Positions 7,474 to 17,157 of a DNA stretch of 37,240 nucleotides are shown here, in pieces. A program made the translations under genes and the position numbers. Source of the DNA: an uncultured Prevotellaceae bacterium (GTDB lineage Bacteria > Bacteroidota > Bacteroidia > Bacteroidales > Bacteroidaceae); contig CACZVE010000022.1 in assembly GCA_902784565.1 (NCBI GenBank), forward strand, positions 1 through 37,240, written 5' to 3'. Within the stretch, counting starts at the first letter, position 1. Every line of letters starts with the position of its first letter. The notes under the pieces were generated by a model. The model saw only the letters and a program-made list of their open reading frames with translations. It was not told where the DNA came from and did not search any database.

Positions 7474-8988
7474 TTGAAAACGATTATACAATTATTTCTC
7501 CTATTAATCCTGACGCTCCCCACGCAGGCGAAGCCCAAACAATTGCAGGCACCGTCACCCAAACATGAGGTCAGGGCGGTGTGGTTGACCACCATTGGCG
7601 GCATCGACTGGCCCCGTTCGCATAGCAGCGTGACACAGAAACAGGAACTCACCCAGATCCTCGACCAGTTACAGAAGGCGAACATCAACACCATCCTGTT
7701 TCAGGCACGTGTCAGGGCCACCACCGTCTTTCCTTCAGACATGGAACCCTGGGACGTCTGTATGACAGGTAAGGCCGGTAACTCACCCGGCTATGATGCC
7801 CTGCAGTTCTGTATCGACGAGTGTCACAAACGGGGCATGGAGTGTCATGCGTGGATTGTGACCATCCCTGTGGGGAAATGGAACACCTATGGCTGTCAAC
7901 AGATCCGTAAGAAACTGCCCAAACTCATCGTGAAGATTGGTGAGGAGGGCTATATGAATCCTGAGAAACCGGAGACAGGCGACTATCTGGCGAGGTTCTG
8001 TAGGGAGGTGACGCGCCGTTATGATGTCGATGGCATCCATCTCGACTATATCCGTTATCCGGAGACCTGGAAACTGAAGGTGTCACGCTCCCAGGGACGC
8101 CAATATATCACGGACATTGTCCGGAAGATCAACCGGGCTGTCAAAGGCGAGAAAGCCTGGGTGAAGGTGTCGTGCTCACCCATCGGCAAATACGACGACC
8201 TGCCCCGTTATAAGAGCAGTGGGTGGAATGCCAACACCACGGTGTGTCAGGATGCACAGGGCTGGATGCGCGACGGACTGATGGACGCGCTCTTCCCGAT
8301 GATGTATTTCCAGGGGAATCATTTCTATCCCTTTGCCGTCAACTGGAAGGAGTATGCCTACGGGCGTATCGTGGCCCCGGGACTGGCGGTCTATATGTTG
8401 CATCCGAAGGAGAAAAACTGGGATCTGAGCGTCATCCAACGGGAGATGAACGTGCTTCGTGAACTGGAACTCGGGTGTACGTTCTTCCGTAGTAAGTTCT
8501 TCACTGACAATACGAAAGGCATCTATTCCTTCACCAAAGACTTTAATGTCTCCCCTGCCCTGGTGCCACCGATGACATGGACGGGAAAACAGGCGCCCCT
8601 GAAACCCACACAGTTGGATATCCAACGGGGCATGACGACTGACCGACTGGTATGGCGTGGAGCCCGGGATCTCTCGGGTGGCGACTACCTCCTCTATCAT
8701 GTCTATGCCTCGACCGACTATCCGGTCAATACCGACAAACCGGAAAATCTGGTGGCGATACGTCTGCGGGGAGAGTCGTTGAACGTGCCCCATGGTGGAA
8801 GGGCCCTGAACTACGCTGTGACAGCCGTAGACCGCTATGGCAATGAGAGTCGTCCGGTCTACACGCCGGAGACCCTGCAGAAACAGTCGAAGGTGGACTT
8901 CCGTCAACTCATCATGGGAAAACCGCAACCCAAAAAACAGACAACATCCAAAAAGAATTCAAAATCCAAAAAGAGAAATAAACGCTGA
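7474..8988 (+). CDS. Secreted GH10-like glycosidase (GHL10 / PF02638-type)
   Basis: 504-residue exported protein. I chose the TTG at 7474 because it gives a clean signal peptide (MKTIIQLFLLLILTLPTQA) and lies just after the promoter. The mature protein opens with EVRAVWLTTIGGIDWPRS and continues with NINTILFQARVRATTVFPSD, HKRGMECHAWIV, VDGIHLDYIRYP and MDALFPMMYFQG, the (beta/alpha)8 barrel hallmarks of glycosyl-hydrolase-like 10 proteins. Residues ~390-465 look like a fibronectin-III-type domain (YHVYASTDYPV, AVTAVDRYGNESRP), and the tail is Lys-rich. Activity of this family is poorly defined. It stands 3 bases before uxuA, so it may release uronates or other sugars feeding that pathway; this is inference from position only. 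Confidence 0.85.
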   Translation: MKTIIQLFLLLILTLPTQAKPKQLQAPSPKHEVRAVWLTTIGGIDWPRSHSSVTQKQELTQILDQLQKANINTILFQARVRATTVFPSDMEPWDVCMTGKAGNSPGYDALQFCIDECHKRGMECHAWIVTIPVGKWNTYGCQQIRKKLPKLIVKIGEEGYMNPEKPETGDYLARFCREVTRRYDVDGIHLDYIRYPETWKLKVSRSQGRQYITDIVRKINRAVKGEKAWVKVSCSPIGKYDDLPRYKSSGWNANTTVCQDAQGWMRDGLMDALFPMMYFQGNHFYPFAVNWKEYAYGRIVAPGLAVYMLHPKEKNWDLSVIQREMNVLRELELGCTFFRSKFFTDNTKGIYSFTKDFNVSPALVPPMTWTGKQAPLKPTQLDIQRGMTTDRLVWRGARDLSGGDYLLYHVYASTDYPVNTDKPENLVAIRLRGESLNVPHGGRALNYAVTAVDRYGNESRPVYTPETLQKQSKVDFRQLIMGKPQPKKQTTSKKNSKSKKRNKR

Positions 8989-8991
8989 ATT

Positions 8992-10245
8992 ATGGAAAGA
9001 ACATGGAGATGGTTTGGCAAGAAGGACAAGATTACCCTTGCCATGTTAAGACAAATTGGTGTCGAGGGCATCGTCACTGCTTTGCATGATGTACCCCTCG
9101 GTGAAGTGTGGACACGGGAAAAGATCCGTGACCTGCGCGAGTATATCGAAAGTTATGGCATGCGCTGGAGCGTGGTGGAATCCCTGCCTGTGGTGGAGAC
9201 CATCAAATATGGCGGTCCTGATCGTGACCACCAGATTGAGGTCTACAAGGAGTCATTGCGCAACCTCTCGGCAGAGGGCATCCACTGCATCTGCTACAAC
9301 TTCATGCCGGTACTCGACTGGGCGCGTACGGATCTCTTGCATACGAATCCCAATGGCTCTACCAACCTCTACTTCAACTATGCTGAGTTTGCCTACTTCG
9401 ATATTTATATCCTGAAGCGCGAAGGAGCCCGTGAGGAATGGGCGCAGTTCGTGTTCCCCGCTGGTGTGGGTCAGGGACGCAATGTCCTGGCTGAGTGTGA
9501 TGAACTGGCCAAGACCATGACGCCAGAAAAGGAACACAAACTCGTAGAGAACATCATCATCAAGACACAGGGCTTTGTCTCGGGCAACTTCAGCGAGAAC
9601 GACGAGGCACCCATCCAGAAGTTCCGTGACTTCCTTGATCTCTATAAGGGTATCGACAAGGCACAACTGCGTGAGAACATGAAGTACTTCCTCGAGGCCA
9701 TCATGCCCACCTGCGAGGAATACAATATGAATATGTGCGTGCACCCGGATGATCCCCCCATCGAGATCCTCGGTCTGCCCCGTATCGTACGCACCGAAGA
9801 GGATATCCAGTGGTTCATCGATGCTGTACCCAACAAACACAATGGCCTGACCTTCTGTGCAGGTTCACTCTCAGCAGGGGCCTATAACAATGTGGTGGAG
9901 ATGGCTAAGAAATTTGCCTCACGCACGCATTTCGTTCATCTGCGTTCCTGCCATATCTTCCCCAATGGCGACTTCACCGAGGCTTCACATCTGGGAGGAC
10001 GTGCAGACCTTATCGAACTCTGCCGTATCTTCGAACAGACCAACCCGGAGTTGCCCATGCGTGTGGATCATGGCATGACCTTCACCGACCAGCCTGGTGG
10101 TATCATGGATGAGTCTTCGCATGGCCACAATGCAGGCTACACGCTCTTAGGTCGAATGTTCGCCCTCGGACAGGTACAGGGCATCCTCGCCACCGTCGAT
10201 CGTGAGTTAGGAATTGAATACAAACAACCAGGATTCTTTGATTAA
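8992..10245 (+). CDS. uxuA: Mannonate dehydratase
   Basis: Dehydrates D-mannonate to 2-keto-3-deoxygluconate, the last dedicated step of glucuronate breakdown, in the cytoplasm. 417 residues, slightly longer than E. coli UxuA (394). Visible family blocks are GVEGIVTALHDVPLGEVW, WSVVESLPVVETIKYG, CYNFMPVLDWARTDL, the metal-site motif MCVHPDDPPIEILGLPRIV, FVHLRSCHIFPNGDFTEASH and MRVDHGMTF. It sits 3 bases after the glycosidase gene and 1 base before the next dehydrogenase gene, clearly in one operon. Confidence 0.95.
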   Translation: MERTWRWFGKKDKITLAMLRQIGVEGIVTALHDVPLGEVWTREKIRDLREYIESYGMRWSVVESLPVVETIKYGGPDRDHQIEVYKESLRNLSAEGIHCICYNFMPVLDWARTDLLHTNPNGSTNLYFNYAEFAYFDIYILKREGAREEWAQFVFPAGVGQGRNVLAECDELAKTMTPEKEHKLVENIIIKTQGFVSGNFSENDEAPIQKFRDFLDLYKGIDKAQLRENMKYFLEAIMPTCEEYNMNMCVHPDDPPIEILGLPRIVRTEEDIQWFIDAVPNKHNGLTFCAGSLSAGAYNNVVEMAKKFASRTHFVHLRSCHIFPNGDFTEASHLGGRADLIELCRIFEQTNPELPMRVDHGMTFTDQPGGIMDESSHGHNAGYTLLGRMFALGQVQGILATVDRELGIEYKQPGFFD

Positions 10246-10246
10246 T

Positions 10247-11833
10247 ATGAAACTGAATGATATATTTAATGGGAATTTTAATCCCGCAGAGTGGGAAGCA
10301 AAAGGCTATCTGCTCCCCAAGTTTGACATCGCAAAAGTTCGCGAAAAGACCGCCAAGGAACCCACCTGGGTACATTTCGGAGGCGGTAATATCTTCCGTG
10401 CCTTCCCTGCAGCGATTCTGAATGATGCCCTGAACACGGGCAAATACGACCGTGGTGTCATCGTGGCCGAGACCTTCGACTTCGAAGTCATCGACAAGGC
10501 CTACGCCCCGTATAACAATCTCTCGCTCCTGGTCAGCCTGCAATCCACAGGCACCATCGAGAAGAAGGTCATCGCCAGTGTCACAGAGGCTTTGAAGGCA
10601 GACCCGCAGTTCCCTGACTGGAACCGTCTGGTGGAGATCTTCAAGAATCCGAGTCTTCAGATGATTTCCTTTACCATCACGGAGAAGGGCTACACCTATA
10701 ACGAGGCCGACCTCGCACGGGGTCTGAAACCTCTGTTTGCGATGGGTAAGGTCTGCGCCCTGCTCTATGAGCGCTGGCAGGCCGGTCAGTTGCCTCTGAC
10801 CGTGCAGAGCATGGACAACTGCTCGCACAATGGCGACAAAGTGAAGGCTGGTGTCTTCGCCTACGCAGAGCGTTGGGTGGCAGACGGACTGATTGAAAAG
10901 GCCTTCCTCGACTACCTGAAGGACGAAACAAAAATCACCTTCCCCTGGTCGATGATTGACAAGATCACCCCTCGTCCCCACGAGAAGGTGAAGGAGATGT
11001 TGGCAGCCGATGACTTCGAGGACAACGACTATATCGAGACAGAGAAGCATACCTTCACAGCCCCCTTCGTGAATGCCGAGGAAGTGCAGTATCTGGTCAT
11101 CGAGGACCACTACACCAATGGTCGTCCCCCACTCGACTTGGGCGGAGCCCTCTACACCACCCGTGAGACCGTTGACAAGGTGGAGACGATGAAGGTGACC
11201 ACCTGTCTGAACCCCCTCCACACAGCCATGGCACTCTATGGTTGTATGTTGGGCTACACGCTCATCTCTGCCGAGATGGCCGATGAGGACCTGCGTCCCT
11301 TCATCCAGAAGATCGGCTATATGGAAGCCATGCCAGTGGTCGTAGACCCGGGTGTACTGAATCCCTATGAGTTTATTGGAGCGGTCATCAACCGTCGTCT
11401 GCCGAATCCTTTCATGCCGGATGCTCCGCAGCGTATTGCCTGTGACACCAGTCAGAAACTGCCCATCCGTTTCGGTGAGACACTGAAGAAATACATCGCC
11501 CGTGGCTTGGACAAATCGAACCTCGTCCTCATCCCCCTCACCCTTGCAGGCTATGCCCGTTATCTGAAAGGCATCAAGGACGATGGTACACCGTTCGACT
11601 GTTCTCCCGACCCCCTGCTCGAGGAACTGCAGGCCATCGTAGCCCCCTTGGAGATTGGCCAACCTGATCAGGACTGGAGTCCGCTCAAAAAACTCTATTC
11701 CCGCAAGGATATCTTCGCCGTAGACCTCTATGAGGCTGGTCTCGGTGAACAGATTGAGGGCATGGTCAAGGAACTCTACGCTGGTCCAGGGGCGGTGCGT
11801 AAGACACTCCATAAATATGTTTCAGCAAGATAA
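10247..11833 (+). CDS. uxuB: Mannitol dehydrogenase-family oxidoreductase, probable fructuronate reductase
   Basis: 528 residues from the ATG at 10247. Long-chain polyol dehydrogenase family (COG0246), cytoplasmic and NAD(H)-dependent. Residues ~45-57 (WVHFGGGNIFRAF) form the nucleotide-binding start; later blocks are SFTITEKGYTY, SMDNCSHNGDKV, FPWSMIDKITPRP and YLVIEDHYTNGRPPLD. These match fructuronate reductase, which makes D-mannonate, the substrate of the UxuA encoded next door. The catalytic Lys/Asn/His block reads KVTTCLNPLH, with one more residue between Lys and Asn than in UxuB of E. coli or the neighbouring UxaB (KVTLLNGPH). It therefore belongs to a divergent subfamily and the exact substrate is less certain than the family. 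Confidence 0.78.
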   Translation: MKLNDIFNGNFNPAEWEAKGYLLPKFDIAKVREKTAKEPTWVHFGGGNIFRAFPAAILNDALNTGKYDRGVIVAETFDFEVIDKAYAPYNNLSLLVSLQSTGTIEKKVIASVTEALKADPQFPDWNRLVEIFKNPSLQMISFTITEKGYTYNEADLARGLKPLFAMGKVCALLYERWQAGQLPLTVQSMDNCSHNGDKVKAGVFAYAERWVADGLIEKAFLDYLKDETKITFPWSMIDKITPRPHEKVKEMLAADDFEDNDYIETEKHTFTAPFVNAEEVQYLVIEDHYTNGRPPLDLGGALYTTRETVDKVETMKVTTCLNPLHTAMALYGCMLGYTLISAEMADEDLRPFIQKIGYMEAMPVVVDPGVLNPYEFIGAVINRRLPNPFMPDAPQRIACDTSQKLPIRFGETLKKYIARGLDKSNLVLIPLTLAGYARYLKGIKDDGTPFDCSPDPLLEELQAIVAPLEIGQPDQDWSPLKKLYSRKDIFAVDLYEAGLGEQIEGMVKELYAGPGAVRKTLHKYVSAR

Positions 11834-11839
11834 TAGAAT

Positions 11840-13279
11840 ATGAAACCACTCAATAAACAGTTTGCGCCGAAGAGCGTGATGCCGGAGAAGGTGATACAGT
11901 TCGGGGAGGGAAATTTCCTGCGTGCCTTTGTGGACTGGATCATCTGGAACATGGACCAGAAGACGGACTTCAACGGAAGCGTGGTCGTGGTACAACCCAT
12001 CGAGAAGGGCATGGTCGATATGCTCAACGGACAGGACTGCCTGTACCACGTGAACCTCCAGGGACGTGAGAACGGGAAACCCGTGAACACCTTAGAGCGC
12101 ATCGATGTCATCAGTCGGGCCCTGAACCCTTATACACAGAACGCCGCCTTCATGGCACTGGCCGACCAACCGGAGATCCGGTTTGTGATTTCAAACACCA
12201 CAGAGGCGGGTATCGCCTTCGATCCGGCTTGTAAACTGGAGGATGCACCCGCCAGTTCTTATCCTGGAAAACTGGTGCAGTTGCTGTATCGTCGTTACCA
12301 GACGTTCAATGGCGACCCCACCAAGGGTCTGATCATCTTCCCCTGTGAACTGATCTTCCTGAATGGTCATGTCCTGAAGGACTGCATCGAGAAATACATC
12401 GACCTCTGGAATCTGGGGGCTGACTTCAAGAAATGGTTCGAGGAGTCCTGTGGCGTGTATGCCACCCTTGTCGACCGTATCGTACCTGGATTCCCCCGCA
12501 ACGAGATCGCACAGATTCAGGAGAAGATCTGTTACCGCGACAACCTCGTGGTACAGGCTGAGAACTTCCACCTCTGGGTCATCGAGGCTCCGAGGGAGGT
12601 AGCCAGGGAATTCCCGGCAGACAAGGCGGGACTGCACGTATTGTTCGTGCCTTCTGAGGAACCCTACCACAAACGTAAGGTGACGTTGCTCAATGGCCCG
12701 CACACGGTCCTCTCCCCTGTGGCTTTCCTCAGTGGCGTGAACATCGTCCGCGATGCCTGCAACCATGAGGTCATCAGCAAATATATCCACAAGGTACAGT
12801 TTGATGAACTGATGCAGACACTCGACCTCCCGATGGAGGAACTGGAGAAGTTTGCGAAGGATGTCCTGGAACGTTTCGACAATCCCTACGTCGACCATCA
12901 GGTGACATCGATCATGCTGAACTCCTTCCCGAAATTCCAGGCTCGCGACCTGCCCGGTCTGAAGACCTACCTCCAACGGAAGGGTGAACTGCCCAAGGGA
13001 CTGGTATTCGGTCTGGCAGCCATCATCACGTATTACAAAGGTGGCAAACGCGCCGATGGCGTGGAGATTGTACCCAACGATGATCCGAAGATCATATCTC
13101 TGTTGAATGGTCTCTGGGCCACAGGCAACACACAGATGGTGACCATAGGCGTACTGGGCGCTGAGTTTATCTGGCAGGAAGACCTGAATAAGATTCCCGG
13201 TCTCGCGGATCTGGTACGCCAGTACCTCGACCTCATCCAACACCTCGGTATGCTTGAGGCTGTGAAGTCCATCTTATGA
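11840..13279 (+). CDS. uxaB: Tagaturonate reductase (altronate oxidoreductase)
   Basis: Reduces D-tagaturonate to D-altronate in galacturonate catabolism. 479 residues, close to E. coli UxaB (483) along the whole length: [19 protein letters not shown] near the N-terminus, [43 protein letters not shown], and the catalytic block [20 protein letters not shown]. Together with uxuA and the preceding dehydrogenase, the operon covers both glucuronate and galacturonate branches; uxaC, uxaA, kdgK and kdgA are not in the window. It begins 6 bases after the preceding stop, and its own stop overlaps the uvrA start (ATGA, 13276-13279). Confidence 0.93.
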   Translation: MKPLNKQFAPKSVMPEKVIQFGEGNFLRAFVDWIIWNMDQKTDFNGSVVVVQPIEKGMVDMLNGQDCLYHVNLQGRENGKPVNTLERIDVISRALNPYTQNAAFMALADQPEIRFVISNTTEAGIAFDPACKLEDAPASSYPGKLVQLLYRRYQTFNGDPTKGLIIFPCELIFLNGHVLKDCIEKYIDLWNLGADFKKWFEESCGVYATLVDRIVPGFPRNEIAQIQEKICYRDNLVVQAENFHLWVIEAPREVAREFPADKAGLHVLFVPSEEPYHKRKVTLLNGPHTVLSPVAFLSGVNIVRDACNHEVISKYIHKVQFDELMQTLDLPMEELEKFAKDVLERFDNPYVDHQVTSIMLNSFPKFQARDLPGLKTYLQRKGELPKGLVFGLAAIITYYKGGKRADGVEIVPNDDPKIISLLNGLWATGNTQMVTIGVLGAEFIWQEDLNKIPGLADLVRQYLDLIQHLGMLEAVKSIL

Positions 13280-16131
13280 ATGAAGCGATAGAGATCAAGG
13301 GGGCACGGGTCAACAACCTGAAGAACATCGATGTAACCATCCCCCGTAACCAGTTCGTGGTGATTGCCGGTGTCAGTGGCTCCGGCAAGTCATCGTTGGC
13401 CTTCGACACACTCTATGCCGAGGGTCAGCGACGCTATGTGGAGAGTCTGTCGAGTTATGCGCGCCAGTTCCTGGGACGCATGAACAAGCCCGAGTGTGAC
13501 TTCATCCGGGGCATTCCTCCTGCCATCGCCATCGAACAGAAGGTCATCTCCCGTAATCCGCGTTCAACCGTAGGCACCACCACGGAGATCTACGAATACC
13601 TGCGACTGCTCTACGCCCGCATAGGTCGTACCTTCTCGCCTATCAGTGGCTGTGAGGTTCGCAAGCACACCACCGAGGATGTGGTACAGAAGATGCTGGC
13701 GTTCTCGAAAGGCACGCGTTTTGTGGTCATGGCCCCCATCCATCTCCCTGCTGAGCGCACCCTCGAACAACAACTCAAGGCCTATATCCTCGAGGGCTAC
13801 GCCCGCCTCTTCGTTAATAATGACTTCCAGCGCATCGATGATTTCCTAGGAATGCCTAGTCCAAACCTAGGATCGCCTAGGCCAGCCCTAGGATCGCCTA
13901 ATCTCTTCCTCGTCATCGACCGCCTCTCGGTCGATGATTCCAAGGATGTCATCGCCCGTCTAGTGGATTCTGCTGAGACCGCCTTCTTCGAAGGCCATGG
14001 CGAGTGTCGCCTGATGTTCCAGCCCTCGAACATCTCCTACGACTTCTCCACCCGTTTTGAGGCCGATGGCATGACCTTCGAGGAACCCACCGACCAACTC
14101 TTCTCCTTCAACTCCCCCGCAGGAGCCTGTCCGGAGTGTCAGGGCTTCGGGAAGATTATCGGCATCGACGAACGACTGGTCATCCCGAATACCACCCTTT
14201 CTGTCTACGACGGTTGTGTGGTGTGTTGGCACGGCGAGAAGATGGGCGAGTGGAAAGAGTGGTTCTGCCGGCATGCGGCAAAGGATAACTTCCCTATCTT
14301 CGAACCGTACATGAACCTCTCCCAACAACAGAAGGACTGGCTCTGGCACGGACTACCCTCTGACAAGGGTCAGAAGGAAAAGCCCTGCATCGACTTCTTC
14401 TTTGACATGGTGCGCGAGAACCAGTATAAGATCCAATATCGCGTGATGCTGGCCCGCTATCGGGGTAAGACCACCTGTCCGAAGTGTCATGGTACCCGTT
14501 TGAAACCCGAGGCAGACTACGTGAAAATTGGGGGCAGGAGCATCACAGACCTGGTGCAGATGCCGGTGGTACGACTGCAGGAGTGGTTCCGGAACCTGGA
14601 ACTCACCCAACAGGAACAGGCCATCGGCAAACGCTTGCTCACGGAGATACGGAACAGGCTGCAATTCCTTCTGGATGTGGGACTTGGCTATCTGACGCTC
14701 AACCGACTCTCGAATACACTCTCTGGCGGTGAGAGCCAGCGTATTAATCTCACCACAAGCCTTGGAAGCAGTCTGGTGGGCTCGCTCTATATCCTCGATG
14801 AACCGAGCATCGGACTCCACGCCCGGGACACCGAACGACTCATCCATGTCCTCAAGGAACTCCAGGCCTTAGGTAATACGGTCGTGGTCGTGGAGCACGA
14901 TGAGGAGATCATGCGTGCCGCCGATCATCTCATCGACGTAGGCCCTGATGCCGGTCGCCTCGGTGGCGAAATCGTCTTCGACGGCTCCCTCTCAGACATC
15001 CCCCCATCAAACCCATCCAACCCATCAAACCCACAAAACCCATTCATCCCATCCTCCCTCTCCCGCTCCCACACCATCCGATATCTCCTCGGCCAGGAAC
15101 AGATCCCCGTCCCCTCCTCCCGACGCCCCTGGAACCGCCACATCGACATTCTGGGCGCCCGTATGAACAACCTCCGGGGCATTGATGTCCAGATCCCCCT
15201 GAACGTTCTGACAGTCATCACCGGTGTCTCTGGCTCAGGCAAGTCAAGTCTCATCAAGGGCATCCTCTACCCTGCCCTGAAACGTCGTTTGGGCGAGGTA
15301 GCAGACCCGCCAGGCGAATATATCGCCCTCGAAGGCGATATCGAGGCCATCCATCGTGTGGAGTTCGTTGACCAGAATCCCATTGGCAAGTCCACGCGTT
15401 CGAATCCCGCCACCTATGTCAAGGCCTATGATGCCATCCGTGACCTCTATGCCGAACAACCCCTCTCCCAACAGATGGGCTTCACCCCCCAGTATTTCTC
15501 CTTCAACACCGAGGGAGGACGCTGTGAGGAGTGTAAGGGCGCTGGTGTCATCACGGTCGAGATGCAGTTTATGGCGGATCTGGTGCTCGAGTGCGAGGCC
15601 TGTCACGGTCATCGCTTCAAGCACGACATCCTCGATGTCAAATACCATGACAAGAACATCGATGAGGTCCTCAACATGACCATCTCCGAAGCCATTCCTT
15701 TCTTTGAAGGATGCCCCACCATCGTCCGCCGCCTTAAAACCCTCGAAGACGTCGGTCTCGGCTACATCAAACTCGGCCAGAACTCCTCCACGCTCTCCGG
15801 CGGTGAGAACCAGCGTGTCAAACTGGCTTATTTCATCGGTCTTGAGAAACAGGACCCCACGCTCTTTATCTTCGATGAACCGACCACCGGTCTCCACTTC
15901 CATGACATCCAGAAACTCCTGAACACCTTCGATGCCCTTATCAGCAGAGGACACACCATCTTGGTCATCGAACACAACATGGAGGTCATCAAGTCTGCCG
16001 ACCATGTCATCGACCTGGGTCCCGATGGAGGCGACCGGGGTGGTAACCTGGTCTGTGCCGGTACCCCCGAACAGGTGGTCGCCTGCAAGGAAAGCATCAC
16101 CGGACAGTATCTGAAAGAAAAATTAAAATAA
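13276..16131 (+). CDS. uvrA: Excinuclease ABC subunit A
   Basis: DNA-damage recognition ATPase of nucleotide excision repair. 951 residues with two ABC ATPase modules: Walker [10 protein letters not shown] near residue 32 and again near residue 650, signature [11 protein letters not shown] (~481) and [11 protein letters not shown] (~840). Zinc-binding cysteines: [16 protein letters not shown] and CEECKGAG...CEACHGHRF. The first half of the first zinc module seen in E. coli (CPIC) is replaced by [12 protein letters not shown], a trait I recall from Bacteroidota UvrA. Two low-complexity repeat insertions are unusual: a 7-residue repeat in the UvrB-binding region (~190-210) and a PSN repeat before the second ATPase (~576-590). 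The start overlaps the uxaB stop by 4 bases, tying translation of a repair gene to a sugar-acid operon. Confidence 0.96.
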   Translation: MNEAIEIKGARVNNLKNIDVTIPRNQFVVIAGVSGSGKSSLAFDTLYAEGQRRYVESLSSYARQFLGRMNKPECDFIRGIPPAIAIEQKVISRNPRSTVGTTTEIYEYLRLLYARIGRTFSPISGCEVRKHTTEDVVQKMLAFSKGTRFVVMAPIHLPAERTLEQQLKAYILEGYARLFVNNDFQRIDDFLGMPSPNLGSPRPALGSPNLFLVIDRLSVDDSKDVIARLVDSAETAFFEGHGECRLMFQPSNISYDFSTRFEADGMTFEEPTDQLFSFNSPAGACPECQGFGKIIGIDERLVIPNTTLSVYDGCVVCWHGEKMGEWKEWFCRHAAKDNFPIFEPYMNLSQQQKDWLWHGLPSDKGQKEKPCIDFFFDMVRENQYKIQYRVMLARYRGKTTCPKCHGTRLKPEADYVKIGGRSITDLVQMPVVRLQEWFRNLELTQQEQAIGKRLLTEIRNRLQFLLDVGLGYLTLNRLSNTLSGGESQRINLTTSLGSSLVGSLYILDEPSIGLHARDTERLIHVLKELQALGNTVVVVEHDEEIMRAADHLIDVGPDAGRLGGEIVFDGSLSDIPPSNPSNPSNPQNPFIPSSLSRSHTIRYLLGQEQIPVPSSRRPWNRHIDILGARMNNLRGIDVQIPLNVLTVITGVSGSGKSSLIKGILYPALKRRLGEVADPPGEYIALEGDIEAIHRVEFVDQNPIGKSTRSNPATYVKAYDAIRDLYAEQPLSQQMGFTPQYFSFNTEGGRCEECKGAGVITVEMQFMADLVLECEACHGHRFKHDILDVKYHDKNIDEVLNMTISEAIPFFEGCPTIVRRLKTLEDVGLGYIKLGQNSSTLSGGENQRVKLAYFIGLEKQDPTLFIFDEPTTGLHFHDIQKLLNTFDALISRGHTILVIEHNMEVIKSADHVIDLGPDGGDRGGNLVCAGTPEQVVACKESITGQYLKEKLK
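13845..13907 (+). repeat. Three in-frame 21-nt repeats inside uvrA
   Basis: Units at 13845-13865, 13866-13886 and 13887-13907, each beginning cctagg and continuing aatgcctag or atcgcct. They encode [14 protein letters not shown] and LGSPNLF. The unit core cctaggatcgcctagg is nearly palindromic. The array lies just before [10 protein letters not shown], in the part that corresponds to the UvrB-binding domain of UvrA. Confidence 0.85.
15003..15047 (+). repeat. 9-nt tandem repeat (CCCATCAAA-type) inside uvrA
   Basis: Five 9-nt units (cccatcaaa, cccatccaa, cccatcaaa, cccacaaaa, cccattcat) encode [15 protein letters not shown]. The array lies between the end of the first ATPase module and the [15 protein letters not shown]-like start of the second, probably a flexible linker. 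Confidence 0.8.
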
Positions 16132-16166
16132 TTGTTAAAAATCGAACAACGTATCGATATTTTTAG

Positions 16167-16174
16167 TAACTTTG
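16167..16174 (+). promoter_or_regulatory. rpoD promoter, -7 box TAACTTTG
   Basis: Exact TAnnTTTG match, 71 bases before the rpoD start codon. No clear -33 TTTG is seen. The sigma factor made from this gene is the one expected to recognise this motif, so the gene may be self-maintained. Confidence 0.75.
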
Positions 16175-16245
16175 CATCCGCTTTCAGGTAAAATTCAGGA
16201 TATTAGTTTGATAATCAAACAGTTAAAGACGTTTTTAGGAATAGG

Positions 16246-17118
16246 ATGAGACAACTTAAGATTCAGAAAAGTATTACAAACCGTTCAAGCGAGGCACTGG
16301 ATAAATACCTCGTTGAGATTGGTCGTGCCCCCTTGATCTCCATCGACGAGGAAATCGAACTCGCCCAGAAGATTCGCAAGGGTGGTCCCGATGGTGAGCG
16401 TGCCAAGGAAAAACTGGTGACAGCCAACCTGCGCTTTGTCGTATCTGTGGCCAAACAGTACCAGCACCAGGGCCTGACACTGACCGACCTCATCGACGAA
16501 GGAAATATCGGTCTGATCAAGGCAGCCCAGAAGTTTGACGAGACACGTGGTTTTAAGTTCATCTCCTACGCTGTGTGGTGGATCCGTCAGAGCATCCTCC
16601 AGGCCATTGCCGAACAGAGTCGTATCGTTCGTCTCCCCCTCAACCAGGTGGGTTCTCTCAATAAGATCAATCACGAGATCAATAAGTTCGAACAGGAGAA
16701 CCAGCGTCATCCGAGTGTCTCGGAACTGAGTGAGGCGATCAACATCGATGAGGACAAGATTGGTCAGTCGATGATGGCCGATGGTCACCACGTGAGTATC
16801 GATGCCCCCTTCCAGGATGGCGAGGACAACTGTATGTTGGACGTGATGGCCTCTGGTGATGAGACCCGTACGGATAAACTCGTGGACCATGAGTCGATGG
16901 CCATGGAACTCAACACCGTGCTCAACAAGGTACTGAAAGAACGTGAGATCACCATCATCCGCGAGTGTTTCGGTATCGGTTGTCATGAGAAGGGCCTCGA
17001 GGAGATTGGCGACCAACTGGGTCTCACGCGCGAGCGCGTGCGTCAGATTCGCGAAAAGAGCATTGCCAAACTGCGCGACAGTGGCAATGCAAAAATTCTG
17101 ATGAAATATCTCGGATAA
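16246..17118 (+). CDS. rpoD: Primary RNA polymerase sigma factor (sigma-70, Bacteroidota type)
   Basis: Housekeeping sigma factor that directs core RNA polymerase to TTTG/TAnnTTTG promoters. 290 residues, as usual for Bacteroidota, which lack the long region 1.1 of proteobacterial RpoD. Region 1.2/2.1: LDKYLVEIGRAPLISIDEEI; region 2.2-2.4: DLIDEGNIGLIKAAQKFDE and FKFISYAVWWIRQSILQAI; region 3: RIVRLPLNQVGSLNKINHEI; region 4.2 helix-turn-helix: LEEIGDQLGLTRERVRQIREK. Transcribed alone from the promoter at 16167; a new promoter follows 4 bases after its stop. The eleven promoter boxes listed here are consistent with this factor. Confidence 0.97.
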   Translation: MRQLKIQKSITNRSSEALDKYLVEIGRAPLISIDEEIELAQKIRKGGPDGERAKEKLVTANLRFVVSVAKQYQHQGLTLTDLIDEGNIGLIKAAQKFDETRGFKFISYAVWWIRQSILQAIAEQSRIVRLPLNQVGSLNKINHEINKFEQENQRHPSVSELSEAINIDEDKIGQSMMADGHHVSIDAPFQDGEDNCMLDVMASGDETRTDKLVDHESMAMELNTVLNKVLKEREITIIRECFGIGCHEKGLEEIGDQLGLTRERVRQIREKSIAKLRDSGNAKILMKYLG

Positions 17119-17121
17119 ATT

Positions 17122-17152
17122 TTTGTATCTACAGATTTTTTCCGTACTTTTG
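17122..17152 (+). promoter_or_regulatory. Promoter of the DUF5686 gene, TTTG-N19-TACTTTTG
   Basis: -33 box TTTG (17122-17125), 19-base spacer, -7 box TACTTTTG (17145-17152): one of the best full promoters in the window. The GTG start at 17158 is only 5 bases beyond, so the mRNA would be almost leaderless. Confidence 0.8.
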
Positions 17153-17157
17153 CATGC

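Noticed and set aside
10103-11812. Long open frame on the minus strand (569 codons) opposite the mannitol-dehydrogenase-family gene
   Set aside because: Antisense shadow of a well-supported gene: no family motif, no promoter, composition typical of reverse-complemented GC-rich coding sequence.
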